Shown one piece after another: positions 26,091 through 34,069 of a stretch of DNA of 64,000 nucleotides. The stretch comes from Pseudooceanicola endophyticus (lineage in GTDB: Bacteria; Pseudomonadota; Alphaproteobacteria; Rhodobacterales; Rhodobacteraceae). The notes beneath the pieces are model-generated. The model searched no databases and was not told the DNA's origin. It saw only the letters and a list, made by a program, of their open reading frames with translations. The stretch is taken from NCBI RefSeq assembly GCF_018760365.1, contig NZ_JAHIAB010000005.1, positions 62,001 to 126,000 on the forward strand, written 5' to 3'. The translations under genes and the position numbers were made by a program. Every line of letters begins with the position of its first letter. The stretch's first letter is position 1.

Positions 26091-26282
26091 ATGAGCGGTC
26101 TGATCACCACCCCCAACCTCGAGCAGCCCGATGAATTCTACGCCTGCCTTCTGGCGGTCCACGAGGAGCGCAGCGAGGAAGAGAGCCAGGCCCTGAATGC
26201 CCGGCTGATCCTGACGCTGGCCAATCACGTCGGCGCCCAGGCGATCCTCGAAGAGGCATTACAGGTCGCAAAAATGGCATAA
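26091..26282 (+). CDS. DUF2783 family small protein
   Basis: A 63-aa acidic helical protein (EERSEEESQALNARLILTLA, then GAQAILEEALQVA) matching the DUF2783 type that accompanies FAD aromatic hydroxylases. It starts 3 bp after the hydroxylase stop, so expression is coupled. It may be an accessory or stabilising subunit; no activity is known. A terminator follows within 15 bp. Confidence 0.78.
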   Translation: MSGLITTPNLEQPDEFYACLLAVHEERSEEESQALNARLILTLANHVGAQAILEEALQVAKMA

Positions 26283-26292
26283 GATGACAGAG

Positions 26293-26331
26293 AGTCGCAG
26301 GGGATGAGGAGGATCCCCTGCGGCTCTTTTC
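26293..26331 (+). terminator. Intrinsic terminator of the hmgA operon
   Basis: Fourteen-base stem GAGTCGCAGGGGAT / ATCCCCTGCGGCTC (one G-T pair), short loop, then TTTT. It ends the hmgA-fahA-MBL-hydroxylase-DUF2783 unit and separates it from the AraC gene. Confidence 0.85.
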
Positions 26332-26372
26332 GCCGGACCACACGGGCCGGCACGGAACTGAGGGAGGAAACA

Positions 26373-27332
26373 GTGCAAAGTCTCAGCACGCAAAGAATAC
26401 CGTCCAAGGACATCCTGGCCTACTGGAGCGACGTGGTCTGCCGGACCTATGCGCCGGTGACGGCCGATTTTCCCACCGACCGCCCCTTCGCGGCGCGTCT
26501 CGACATCAAGCAGATCGGGCGCACCAGCCTGACCCGGGTGCGTTCCAGCGATGCACTTTACCGGCGTACCCCGGACAATATCCGCACCAGCCAGACCGAC
26601 GATTACCTGCTGGCGCTGCCGCTGAAGGGGCAGCAGGCGTTTTCCCAGGCCGGGCGCACCACCCGCCTGGGGGCCGGCGATCTCTGCCTGATCGACACCG
26701 CCCGCCCCTATGACCTCAGCTGCGAGGATTACGAGGCGCTGCATCTCAAGGTGCCGCGCGCCGAGCTGGACCTGCGCCTGCCCCGCGCCGAGGCGGTCTC
26801 GGCGATGCGGGTGGCGGCGGCGGGGCGCTATGCGCGGCTTGCCTCCACCATGCTGCGCGCCACGATGGAGACGGTGGACAGCAATGACAGCGCTCCGCTC
26901 ATGCTGTCCTCGACGCTGATCGACCTGGTGGCACTGGCCTTCGACGAATGCTTCAACGGCATCAGCGAGGGCGACGGGCGCTACGGGCGCATCGTCGAAC
27001 AGGCCCAGGCGATGATCCGGGAGCGCCTGTTCGATCCCGATTTCGACGTGGCCTGCGTGCCCTCGGCGATCGGGGTCTCGGCGCGCACGCTCAGCCGGGC
27101 CTTTGCCCAGCGGGGCATCACGCCGGCGAAATGGATGTGGGGGCAGCGCCTGGAGGCCGCGCGCACCATGCTGCGTACCGGCAACGGGCGCCACAGCGTT
27201 TCCGAGGTGGCGATGAAATGCGGCTTCAACGATTTCTCGCATTTCAGCCGGGCCTTCAAGGCGCGCTACGGCCAGACGCCAAGCGCGACCCTGGGCGAGG
27301 GGCGCTGCCCCGAGGTCGCGCCGCTGCATTGA
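26373..27332 (+). CDS. AraC family regulator
   Basis: A 319-aa activator. The GTG start at 26373 has GGGAGGAAA just upstream; the in-frame ATG at 26304 lies inside the preceding terminator stem and is unlikely. Residues 1-190 form the AraC-binding-like (cupin) sensor typical of regulators of aromatic catabolism. The double HTH occupies about 215-315 with VSARTLSRAFAQRGITPAKW and MKCGFNDFSHFSRAFKARYG. It lies at the end of the homogentisate region and may activate the hydroxylase operon in response to the aromatic substrate; that target is inferred from position. Confidence 0.88.
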   Translation: MQSLSTQRIPSKDILAYWSDVVCRTYAPVTADFPTDRPFAARLDIKQIGRTSLTRVRSSDALYRRTPDNIRTSQTDDYLLALPLKGQQAFSQAGRTTRLGAGDLCLIDTARPYDLSCEDYEALHLKVPRAELDLRLPRAEAVSAMRVAAAGRYARLASTMLRATMETVDSNDSAPLMLSSTLIDLVALAFDECFNGISEGDGRYGRIVEQAQAMIRERLFDPDFDVACVPSAIGVSARTLSRAFAQRGITPAKWMWGQRLEAARTMLRTGNGRHSVSEVAMKCGFNDFSHFSRAFKARYGQTPSATLGEGRCPEVAPLH

Positions 27333-27346
27333 GCCATCCACCGCAA

Positions 27347-27431
27347 TGCCAAGAGGCGCCCCGGAGCGATCCGGCGGCGCCTGTTGGCATGTTGCGAAAG
27401 GCTGTCCGGCCCGGGAGCAGGGGCCGGACAG
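27347..27431. terminator. Two strong hairpins in the convergent gap AraC / SDR
   Basis: Hairpin 1 (27347-27389) pairs TGCCAA-AGGCGCC with GGCGCCT-TTGGCA. Hairpin 2 (27402-27431) has perfect arms CTGTCCGGCCC / GGGCCGGACAG. Neither has a long T-run, but in a tail-to-tail gap they likely stop both transcripts. Confidence 0.6.
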
Positions 27432-27461
27432 GCCCCGGGGATGGCCCCCCGGGGCGTCCTG

Positions 27462-28229
27462 TCACCGGGCGACGAAGCCGCCGTCGATGGACAGGATGGT
27501 GCCGGTGGTGAAAGAGGCCGCATCCGAGAGCAGCCAGGCAATGCCCTGGGCCATGTCCTCGGGCTCTCCCCAGCGGTTCATCGGGTGGTTGGCGGCGCCG
27601 GCCTTGTAGGCCTCGCTGTCCTTCTGGATCGACAGCCCCTGGTCCGAGATCATCGGCGTGTAGGTGAAGCCCGGCGCGATGGCGTTGATGCGGATGCCCT
27701 GCTCTGCCACCTCGAGGGCGGCGGCCTTGGTGGCCCCCGAGACGCCGTGCTTGGCGGCGGTATAGGCGACGAAGTTCGCCCCCGCCGTCAGCCCCCAGAT
27801 CGAGGAGGTGTTGACGATGGCGCCGCAACCGGCTGGTACCATCACCTTCAGCTCTTCCTTCATGCAGGAGATCACCGCCATCAGGTCGATGTTGACGATG
27901 CTGCGCGCCGCCTCCAGGTCATAGTCCACCAGCGGGCCGATCGGGCCGGTGATCCCGGCGTTGTTCACCCCGTAATCAAGCTTGCCGTAGGTCTCGACCG
28001 CGGTGGTGACTGCGGCGGCAATGTCCTCGTCCCTGGTGACGTTGCAGACCGCGATGGTGGCCATCCCGCCCTCGGCCTCGATCTCGGCCTTCACGACGGA
28101 AAGCTTCTCGGCGTTCATGTCTGCCAGCACCACCCTGGCCCCGCGCCGCGCCAGAAGCTTGGCGGTGGCGGCCCCGATGCCCGATGCGCCGCCGGTGACC
28201 AGCGCGACCTTGTCTTCGAAATCCTTCAT
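27462..28229 (-). CDS. Short-chain dehydrogenase/reductase
   Basis: A 255-aa classical SDR. It has TGGASGIG at 12-19, the NAD-preferring Asp in VVLADMN, NNAGITG at about 90-96, catalytic Ser in NTSSIWG and YTAAKHG (Y-x3-K) at about 157-163, and C-terminal ILSIDGGFVAR. It is the last gene of the five-gene minus-strand operon with SnoaL, OYE, GMC and binding protein. It would oxidise or reduce a hydroxyl/keto group of the imported compound; the substrate is not identifiable. Confidence 0.9.
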   Translation of the reverse strand: MKDFEDKVALVTGGASGIGAATAKLLARRGARVVLADMNAEKLSVVKAEIEAEGGMATIAVCNVTRDEDIAAAVTTAVETYGKLDYGVNNAGITGPIGPLVDYDLEAARSIVNIDLMAVISCMKEELKVMVPAGCGAIVNTSSIWGLTAGANFVAYTAAKHGVSGATKAAALEVAEQGIRINAIAPGFTYTPMISDQGLSIQKDSEAYKAGAANHPMNRWGEPEDMAQGIAWLLSDAASFTTGTILSIDGGFVAR

Positions 28230-28250
28230 CTCTGCTCTCTCCCTCGAAGT

Positions 28251-28676
28251 TCAGAACGGGCTGTCCAGCACGCCGTCAAGGCGCGTGATCAGCCAGGCGT
28301 CGCCCTGCTTGGTCAGGTCGACCTCGTAATAGCCGGCGGTCAGCAGCTTGGTCTGGCCGCCCTCGCTGGAGGACAGGGCGACGTTGCACACGAGGCTCGC
28401 GCTGCTGTCGTCCTGCGCCCGCACGATGACATTCATCGTATTGTGTCGCCGCTGATCGGTCTGGGCGTCGCGGATCGACTTCAGGATCGAGACGATCTGG
28501 TCGCGCCCCTGCATCGGGCCCCACTTGATGTCGGTGCCGGTGACGACGCCGCCGCTGGTGGCGTCCTCGGTGAAGACGCTGCCCAGCATGTCGAAATCGT
28601 TCATGTCATAGCCCCAGGCATAGCGGGCAACGGCCTCGGTCATCAGGGCACGGTCGGCCATGGTCTGCGTGGTCAT
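28251..28676 (-). CDS. SnoaL-like (NTF2 fold) protein
   Basis: A 141-aa cone-shaped NTF2-fold protein. The N-terminal helices MTEAVARYAWGYDMNDFDML are followed by FTEDATSGGVVTGTD and a beta sheet with the histidine-containing RRHNTMNVIV. Families with this fold include SnoaL cyclases, ketosteroid-isomerase-like enzymes and ring-hydroxylating beta-like subunits. Located 21 bp before the SDR, it probably isomerises, dehydrates or binds an intermediate; this is inference from fold and context. Confidence 0.8.
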   Translation of the reverse strand: MTTQTMADRALMTEAVARYAWGYDMNDFDMLGSVFTEDATSGGVVTGTDIKWGPMQGRDQIVSILKSIRDAQTDQRRHNTMNVIVRAQDDSSASLVCNVALSSSEGGQTKLLTAGYYEVDLTKQGDAWLITRLDGVLDSPF

Positions 28677-28715
28677 GGGATACTCCTCCTTGGATGGTCT
28701 GCTGCGCGGGCCGCC

Positions 28716-29825
28716 TCAGGCGGGCTGGGTCTCGGCCAGCGCGGGGTAATCGGTGTAGCCAAGCGCGCCGGCGGCGTACCAGCCCTCGGGGCGCGGATCG
28801 GCAAGCGGGGCGCGCTTGGCGATGCGGGTGACAAGATCGGGATTGGCCAGGAAGCCGCGCCCGAAGGCCACGGCCTGCACCTGTCCGGTGGCCAGCAGGT
28901 CGCTGCCCTGTTCCGGGGTCAGGCCGCCATTGCCGATGATCGGCCCGGCGAAATGCGGGCGCAGCGCCGCCAGGATCCGGTCGCGCGCCGGGTTGCCGAA
29001 CCAGCCGTTCATGTCGGCAAAGTGCATGTAGCCCGCACCCAGCCCCTGCATCCGCTGCGCCAGATCGCTGTAGGTGGCGTGGGGGTCGGCTTCGCGGGTG
29101 TTGTTGTAGGCCGCATAGGGCGATACGCGGATGCCGATGCGGCCCGGCGCAAAGCTTTCGGCGATGGCGGCGAAGCTTTCGGTGAGGAAGCGGGCGCGGT
29201 TTTCCAGCGAGCCGCCATAGGCATCCTCGCGGGTGTTCAGCACGCCCGAGAGGAACTGGTGCGGCAGGTAGCCGTTGGCGGCGTGGATCTCGACCCCGTC
29301 GAAGCCGGCAGCCTTCGCCCGGGCGGCGGCGCGGCCGAAATCGGCGATGGTGCGGTGGATGTCGTCCAGGGTCATGGCACGCGAGGGGGTCGCCATGATC
29401 TTGGCATAGCTGCCGTTCGCCAGCCCGGCATAGACATCCACCATGCCCGGATCATCGTTCACCCCGCTGGGCGACAGCGGCGCCTGCCCGCCCAGCAGCG
29501 CCGCCGCCCCGGCCCGCCCGCAATGCCAGAGCTGGCAGAAGATCCGCCCGCCCTCGTCATGCACGGCCTCGGTGATCGGCTTCCAGGCCTCGACCTGGGC
29601 ATCGGTGTAAATGCCCGGAGCGTATTCGAAGGCGCAGGTTTCGGCGTTGACATAGGTGCCCTCGCTGATGATCAGTCCGGCCGAGGCACGGGCGCGGTAG
29701 TACTCGCGCATGATCGGCTGGGGTACGCCCTCGCGGCTGGCGCGCGCGCGGGTCAGCGCCGGCATGACGATGCGGTTGGGCAGCTCCAGGTCGCCGATCT
29801 TCAGGGTGTCGAAATAGGTGCTCAT
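28716..29825 (-). CDS. Old Yellow Enzyme family FMN alkene reductase (NemA-like)
   Basis: A 369-aa FMN TIM-barrel reductase. It begins with DLELPNRIVMPALTRARAS, has the FMN-site GRIFCQLWHCGR, the active-site GVEIHAANGYLPHQFLS (His and Asn of the OYE pair) and GSLENRARF, and ends with GGLTPEQGSDLL. OYEs use NAD(P)H to reduce activated C=C bonds of enones. It lies 21 bp after the GMC gene and 39 bp before the SnoaL gene. An alpha,beta-unsaturated carbonyl made by the GMC enzyme or SDR would be a natural substrate. Confidence 0.92.
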   Translation of the reverse strand: MSTYFDTLKIGDLELPNRIVMPALTRARASREGVPQPIMREYYRARASAGLIISEGTYVNAETCAFEYAPGIYTDAQVEAWKPITEAVHDEGGRIFCQLWHCGRAGAAALLGGQAPLSPSGVNDDPGMVDVYAGLANGSYAKIMATPSRAMTLDDIHRTIADFGRAAARAKAAGFDGVEIHAANGYLPHQFLSGVLNTREDAYGGSLENRARFLTESFAAIAESFAPGRIGIRVSPYAAYNNTREADPHATYSDLAQRMQGLGAGYMHFADMNGWFGNPARDRILAALRPHFAGPIIGNGGLTPEQGSDLLATGQVQAVAFGRGFLANPDLVTRIAKRAPLADPRPEGWYAAGALGYTDYPALAETQPA

Positions 29826-29846
29826 GGGATCCTCCGGTCTTGTCCG

Positions 29847-31493
29847 TCAGGCGGTTTCGAAGCGCGGCGCGGGGGCCTCGCCTTGCAGGGAGCGGCCGCG
29901 GATCAGGTCCGCCGCCTTCTCGGCGATCATGATGATCGGGGCGGTGGTGTTGCCGCGCGGGATGATCGGCGCGACAGAGCCATCGACGATGCGCAGCCCC
30001 TCGGTGCCGCGCACCCGCAGTTCCGGATCGACCACCGTATCCGCCCCCGACCCCATGGCGCAGCTGGAGGTCGGATGCAGGCCGATCTTGACGTGATCGA
30101 GCACGTAATCGGCGATTGCCGCACGATCCGCACCCACCGCCGGGCCGGGCAGGCTTTCGCTGTCCACATAGGCTTGCAGCGACGGCGCGGCGCAGATCTG
30201 CCGCGACAGCTCGATCCCGTTGACCAGCGCGGTCAGGTCGGTCTCGTGCAGGAAGTTGGTACGCACCACCGGCATGTCGGCGGGATCGGCGCTGCGCAGG
30301 GTGATTTCTCCGCGCGAATGGCAGGTCAGGCACAGCGGCGCGAGCGAAAAGCGGTGATCCTCGGGGATCGGATCGCCCCAGCCTGCCGAAGAGACCGCCA
30401 GCGCGTTCAGCTGGATCTCGGGGCGGCCATCGCCGTCGAAGTCGAAATAGCCCCCCGCCTCGACCACGTTGGAGGCCAGCGGCCCGTGCCGGAACAGCAG
30501 CCATTCCAGCCCGTTGCGGATGCGGTTGAAGCCACGGTCCTGCCCGTAGAGGCTGACCGGCTGCTTCAGTGTCATGTCGTAGGGCACCATGGAGTGATCC
30601 TGGTAGCCGCGCCCGACGTTCTCGGACGCCACGCGGACCTCGATGCCGTGGCGCTTCAGCTGATCCACCGGGCCGATCCCGGAAAGCATCAGCAGTTTCG
30701 GGGTCATCAGCGTGCCGGCGCTCAGGATCACTTCGCGCGCCGCCCGCACCACCTCTTCGGAGCCATCGGGCCGGTGCAGCGCCACGCCGACCGCCCGCCG
30801 CCCCTCCAGCAGGATGCGGTTCACCCGGGACGAGGGGCGCACCACAAGGTTCTCTCCGCCCCGCGCCAGGAAGCTGCGCGCGGTGCTGGAACGCTCTCCG
30901 CGATAGCTCATGGTCTGGTAGTAGCCCGCACCCTCCTGGATGGCGCCGTTGAAATCATGGTTGAACGGGATCAGCTGGTTGCGCCCCGGCAGGGTGGTTT
31001 CCTGGGCGGCGCGCACGAAGGCTTCGGTCAGGACATGGCGATGCACCCCGTCGGAAACCCGCATCGGCCCGCTGGCGCCGTGATAGCGCCCCGACAGCCT
31101 GGCATTGCTTTCCGAGCGGCGGAAATAGGGCAGCACCTCCTCGTAGCTCCAGCCCGTGCAGCCCATTGCAGCCCAGTCGTCGTAATCCGCGTGCTGGCCG
31201 CGCGAATAGCACATCGCATTGACCGAGGTGCCCCCGCCCAGGGTCCGCCCCTGCATCACCACCAGTTCGCGGTCGTGGCAGCCGGGTTCGGGTTCGGTGT
31301 GGAACAGGAAGGTGCGCTCGGTGCCATGGGTGCGGAAGAAGCCGCCATTGGCCTTGATGAACAGGCTGCGGTCGTCGGGGCCTTCCTCCAGCACCAGCAC
31401 GCGGGTGCCGGGATCCTCGGCCAGGCGGGCCGCGACGACGCTGCCCGCCGCCCCCGATCCGATCACGATGTAGTCGTATCTTGCGTCGCTCAT
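29847..31493 (-). CDS. GMC family FAD oxidoreductase (choline/alcohol dehydrogenase-like)
   Basis: A 548-aa flavoprotein. The ADP-binding DYIVIGSGAAGSVVAARLAE is at about 6-25, GMC signature 1 lies in GRTLGGGTSVNAMCYSRG, and signature 2 in SAGTLMTPKLLMLSGIGP. The C-terminal active-site histidine is in GLHPTSSCAMG, with RGNTTAPIIMIAEKAADLI last. It oxidises a primary or secondary alcohol. No signal peptide. Directly downstream of the binding-protein gene, it probably acts first on the imported substrate. Confidence 0.92.
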   Translation of the reverse strand: MSDARYDYIVIGSGAAGSVVAARLAEDPGTRVLVLEEGPDDRSLFIKANGGFFRTHGTERTFLFHTEPEPGCHDRELVVMQGRTLGGGTSVNAMCYSRGQHADYDDWAAMGCTGWSYEEVLPYFRRSESNARLSGRYHGASGPMRVSDGVHRHVLTEAFVRAAQETTLPGRNQLIPFNHDFNGAIQEGAGYYQTMSYRGERSSTARSFLARGGENLVVRPSSRVNRILLEGRRAVGVALHRPDGSEEVVRAAREVILSAGTLMTPKLLMLSGIGPVDQLKRHGIEVRVASENVGRGYQDHSMVPYDMTLKQPVSLYGQDRGFNRIRNGLEWLLFRHGPLASNVVEAGGYFDFDGDGRPEIQLNALAVSSAGWGDPIPEDHRFSLAPLCLTCHSRGEITLRSADPADMPVVRTNFLHETDLTALVNGIELSRQICAAPSLQAYVDSESLPGPAVGADRAAIADYVLDHVKIGLHPTSSCAMGSGADTVVDPELRVRGTEGLRIVDGSVAPIIPRGNTTAPIIMIAEKAADLIRGRSLQGEAPAPRFETA

Positions 31494-31512
31494 GAAATCC
31501 TCCTTCGGGATG

Positions 31513-31551
31513 GGGCCCGGGCAGCCCCGAGGGGGCGGGGCGCCCGGGCAT
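31513..31551. other. Intercistronic GC hairpin between binding protein and GMC genes
   Basis: Repeats of GCCCGGGC at 31515-31522 and 31542-31549 can pair across a GC-rich loop, about 30 bp past the binding-protein stop on the minus strand. Likely a stabiliser of the binding-protein message, as at 10351. Confidence 0.4.
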
Positions 31552-31580
31552 CCGGCCCCCGAAGGGACCGACTGCGGGGC

Positions 31581-32702
31581 CTACTGGCCCAGCATCGCCT
31601 TGAAGGCCTCACGGCTGAGGTAGGAGGAGCCGAAAGAGGCATCCATCGGCAGATCGCGGTCGCAATGCGGCGCCAGTTCGGGATCGTCGGACAGGCTGTC
31701 GGCAATCACCGTCGGTTCGATGATGCTGGGTTCGGTGTCGTCGATGCCGTTGTGATGGGCGAGGCCCTTGCGCAGCGCCAGACGGGTCTGCCAGGTGCCG
31801 CCGCTGAGGGTCAGGAACTGGAAGCCGGGCTCCTTGTCCTTCACGTCCTCGTAAAAGCAGTGCACCTCGTTGGCATCAACACCGGTGACGGCGACCAGAG
31901 GGCGCCCGGCATTCTGGAAGGCGCGCACCGCCCCCATGACGCCGGTGATGTAATCCGACAGCAGAAGGTCGATATGGTCGTACTTGCCCAGCAGCGCCGA
32001 GGTGGCCGAGGTATATTGCGCCGGATCCCAGTTGGTCACCACCGGGTCCTGAAGCACCTTGATATCGGGGTTCGCATCGAAGACCGGCTGCCAGCCCTCC
32101 CGGTAGCTGAGCGTCGGCTGGGCGCCGGGCGTGCCGCCAAAGGGCAGGACGTTGCCCTTGCCGTGCAGGTACTTCACGGCCCATTCGCCCCAAAGCTTGC
32201 CCTCGGCCTCAAGGTCCAGGGTGACGCGGGAATCGTAATTCACCCCCAGCTTCGCGGGCAGCGTGGTGCCGGTGTTGTACAGCACGACAGAAGCCCCGGC
32301 CCGGCGCGCCGCCTGCATCGCCCGCAGGTTCGACTGCACGAAGTCGAAGGACACCAGGATCACGTCGTAGCCCTGCGCGGTCAGCGACTGGATGTCCTGG
32401 ATCTGCTGCTCGGGGTTGCCGCCGGCATCGGTATAGGCGACCTGGGTGATGTTGGGGCACTTGGCGGCCTCGTCCTCGAACTCGGCTCGGGCGGTCTTGC
32501 GCCAGGTGTTGCCGCCCCAGCCGTCCGACAGGGCGACGCGGATCGGCTTGGTGCCGCAGAACTGCTTGATGTCCTGGAACTCGGCCTCGGTGCCGACCTT
32601 GTCGGGCGCGAGGTCGAGGGCGCGGCCCTGGACCGGTCCGAGCGCCAGAAGGGCGGCGGTGGCACAGCCGAGCGCAAGGCCCGTCCGGCGAATGGATGTC
32701 AT
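31581..32702 (-). CDS. Sugar-type ABC transporter substrate-binding protein (periplasmic binding protein type I)
   Basis: A 373-aa periplasmic receptor with a Sec signal (about 1-28, cleaved after GRA). The mature part shows the RbsB/XylF-like fold: DIQSLTAQGYDVILVSFDFV, an ARRAGASVVLYNTGT hinge strand and VAVTGVDANEVHCFYE. It is longer than RbsB (about 290), closer to binding proteins for larger or non-sugar ligands. It is first in the minus-strand enzyme operon and divergent from its permease and ATPase. The ligand is unknown; the enzyme set argues for a hydroxylated, possibly cyclic, compound rather than a simple hexose. Confidence 0.9.
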   Translation of the reverse strand: MTSIRRTGLALGCATAALLALGPVQGRALDLAPDKVGTEAEFQDIKQFCGTKPIRVALSDGWGGNTWRKTARAEFEDEAAKCPNITQVAYTDAGGNPEQQIQDIQSLTAQGYDVILVSFDFVQSNLRAMQAARRAGASVVLYNTGTTLPAKLGVNYDSRVTLDLEAEGKLWGEWAVKYLHGKGNVLPFGGTPGAQPTLSYREGWQPVFDANPDIKVLQDPVVTNWDPAQYTSATSALLGKYDHIDLLLSDYITGVMGAVRAFQNAGRPLVAVTGVDANEVHCFYEDVKDKEPGFQFLTLSGGTWQTRLALRKGLAHHNGIDDTEPSIIEPTVIADSLSDDPELAPHCDRDLPMDASFGSSYLSREAFKAMLGQ

Positions 32703-33049
32703 GGTGGTTCCTCCCGTTGCATTGGCAGCCCCCGGCGCTTCGCGGCTCCTCCAGAGCGTTTCGGCTCTCCGCTTTTGGGAAGGCCGGGATGCGGCTGCCT
32801 CCTGACGCTAGTGCGGGTCGGGGGCGGGGCGCTTGACTGACGCCGACAGTCGCTTGATCGCGGCGGCCAATCTCGCAGAGCGGGAAATACGTTTGCGTAT
32901 GGTCCGGAGGGCTGTCCGCGCCAGTCAAGGGAATGACGGCGCCAGACAAGCGGGGCCACAACCTCAGGGCTAGCCTTGCAGATCATGCCGGGTCCGACAG
33001 GGGCCCGTTCGCACCCCGGGAGGACGGGGCGCACCCCAGGGAGGACAAC
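32703..33049. promoter_or_regulatory. Divergent promoter region of the orphan importer
   Basis: About 347 bp between the binding-protein and permease genes, with no gene. It contains GACTG N7 CAGTC (32835-32851), next to TTGACT and CTTGAT boxes, and ATACG N4 CGTAT (32887-32900). A CGTAT half-site also occurs just before the MarR gene at 36652. These are candidate sites for that regulator. Confidence 0.4.
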
Positions 33050-34057
33050 ATGACAAACCAGACGACAAGGGCCCTGTCGGGTTCCGGAACCGCCGATGCG
33101 GCGGACAGCGGACAGTGGCTGCGGGCCTTCTTTCGCCGCCCGCTGGGGCGCGCGCTGGCCGGGCTTGCCGCGCTGCTGCTGATCGGCGCGCTGCTTGAGC
33201 CGCGCTCGGTCGCGCCGGCGGTGCTGCTGACGATGCTGCCCTTCGCGGCGGTGCTCTGCGTGGCGTCGGTCGGCCAGCACCTGGTGATCCAGCAGCGCGG
33301 CTTCGACCTGTCGGTCGCCGGCATCATGTCGGCTTCGGCGGTGCTGGTGACGCAGCTGGCGGCGGGTGGCGGCAGTGGCCGCCTGGGGCTGGCAGTGCTG
33401 GCGACGCTGGCCTTTGGCACCCTTGCCGGGCTGGTGAACGGGCTGCTGATCCGGGCGCTCAGGATCACGCCGCTGGTCACCACCATCGGCATGAACGCGG
33501 TGATGCTGGGGCTGGCCTACGGGCTGTCGAACGGGGTGCCCGTCTCGGCGCATCCGGTGCTGGTCGGGCTGATGAACGGTCGCCTGCTGGGGGTGCCGCA
33601 GATCGCGCTGCTGGCCCTCGTGATGCTGGCGGTGGCGGTCTTCGTGCTGGCGCGCACCCGCATGGGGCGGCAGTTCATCGCGGTGGGGGTGAACCCCGCG
33701 ACCGCCCGCGCCCTGGCCTTTCCGGTCGCACGCTACCAGGTGATGACCTATGCGCTGGCGGGGTTCGGCTTTGCCAGCGCGGCGATCCTGCTCTCGGGCT
33801 TTCTGACCACGCCGACGCTGCTGTGCGGGGTGCCCTACATGCTGACCACGGTCGCGGCCGTGGTGGTCGGGGGCAATCCGCTGAACGGCGACAAGGGCAG
33901 CCTGCCCGCAACGCTGATCGGGGCGCTGTTCCTGACCTACCTGAACCAGCTGGTGATCTCTCTGGGCTTCGCGCAGTCGATCCAGAACATCACCCAGGCC
34001 GCCATCATCCTGCTGGGCGTGGCCCTGCCCGCCGCCTTCCGCGGCACCACCCGCTGA
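33050..34057 (+). CDS. ABC transporter permease (RbsC/BPD_transp_2 type)
   Basis: A 335-aa inner-membrane protein with about 8-10 helices. ATG 33050 is chosen for its AGGGAGGA box; the frame extends upstream to 32933 without support. RbsC-like landmarks are the GFDLSVAGIMSASAVLVTQL helix, NGLLIRALRITPLVTTIGMN and GGNPLNGDKGSLPATLIGAL. It is the stand-alone partner of the permease domain fused to the ATPase in the next gene (12 bp away), so the pore is probably a heterodimer of the two. Confidence 0.9.
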   Translation: MTNQTTRALSGSGTADAADSGQWLRAFFRRPLGRALAGLAALLLIGALLEPRSVAPAVLLTMLPFAAVLCVASVGQHLVIQQRGFDLSVAGIMSASAVLVTQLAAGGGSGRLGLAVLATLAFGTLAGLVNGLLIRALRITPLVTTIGMNAVMLGLAYGLSNGVPVSAHPVLVGLMNGRLLGVPQIALLALVMLAVAVFVLARTRMGRQFIAVGVNPATARALAFPVARYQVMTYALAGFGFASAAILLSGFLTTPTLLCGVPYMLTTVAAVVVGGNPLNGDKGSLPATLIGALFLTYLNQLVISLGFAQSIQNITQAAIILLGVALPAAFRGTTR

Positions 34058-34069
34058 GAGGAGGTTGCA

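Noticed and set aside
26304-26372. Upstream ATG start for the AraC gene
   Set aside because: It lies within the intrinsic terminator stem of the preceding operon. GTG 26373 has a strong Shine-Dalgarno.
27384-32840. Very long plus-strand open frame (1818 codons) over the minus-strand enzyme operon
   Set aside because: Antisense shadow of the SDR/SnoaL/OYE/GMC/SBP genes, which carry clear motifs and third-position GC bias. The shadow translation is Gly/His/Gln-rich with no domain.
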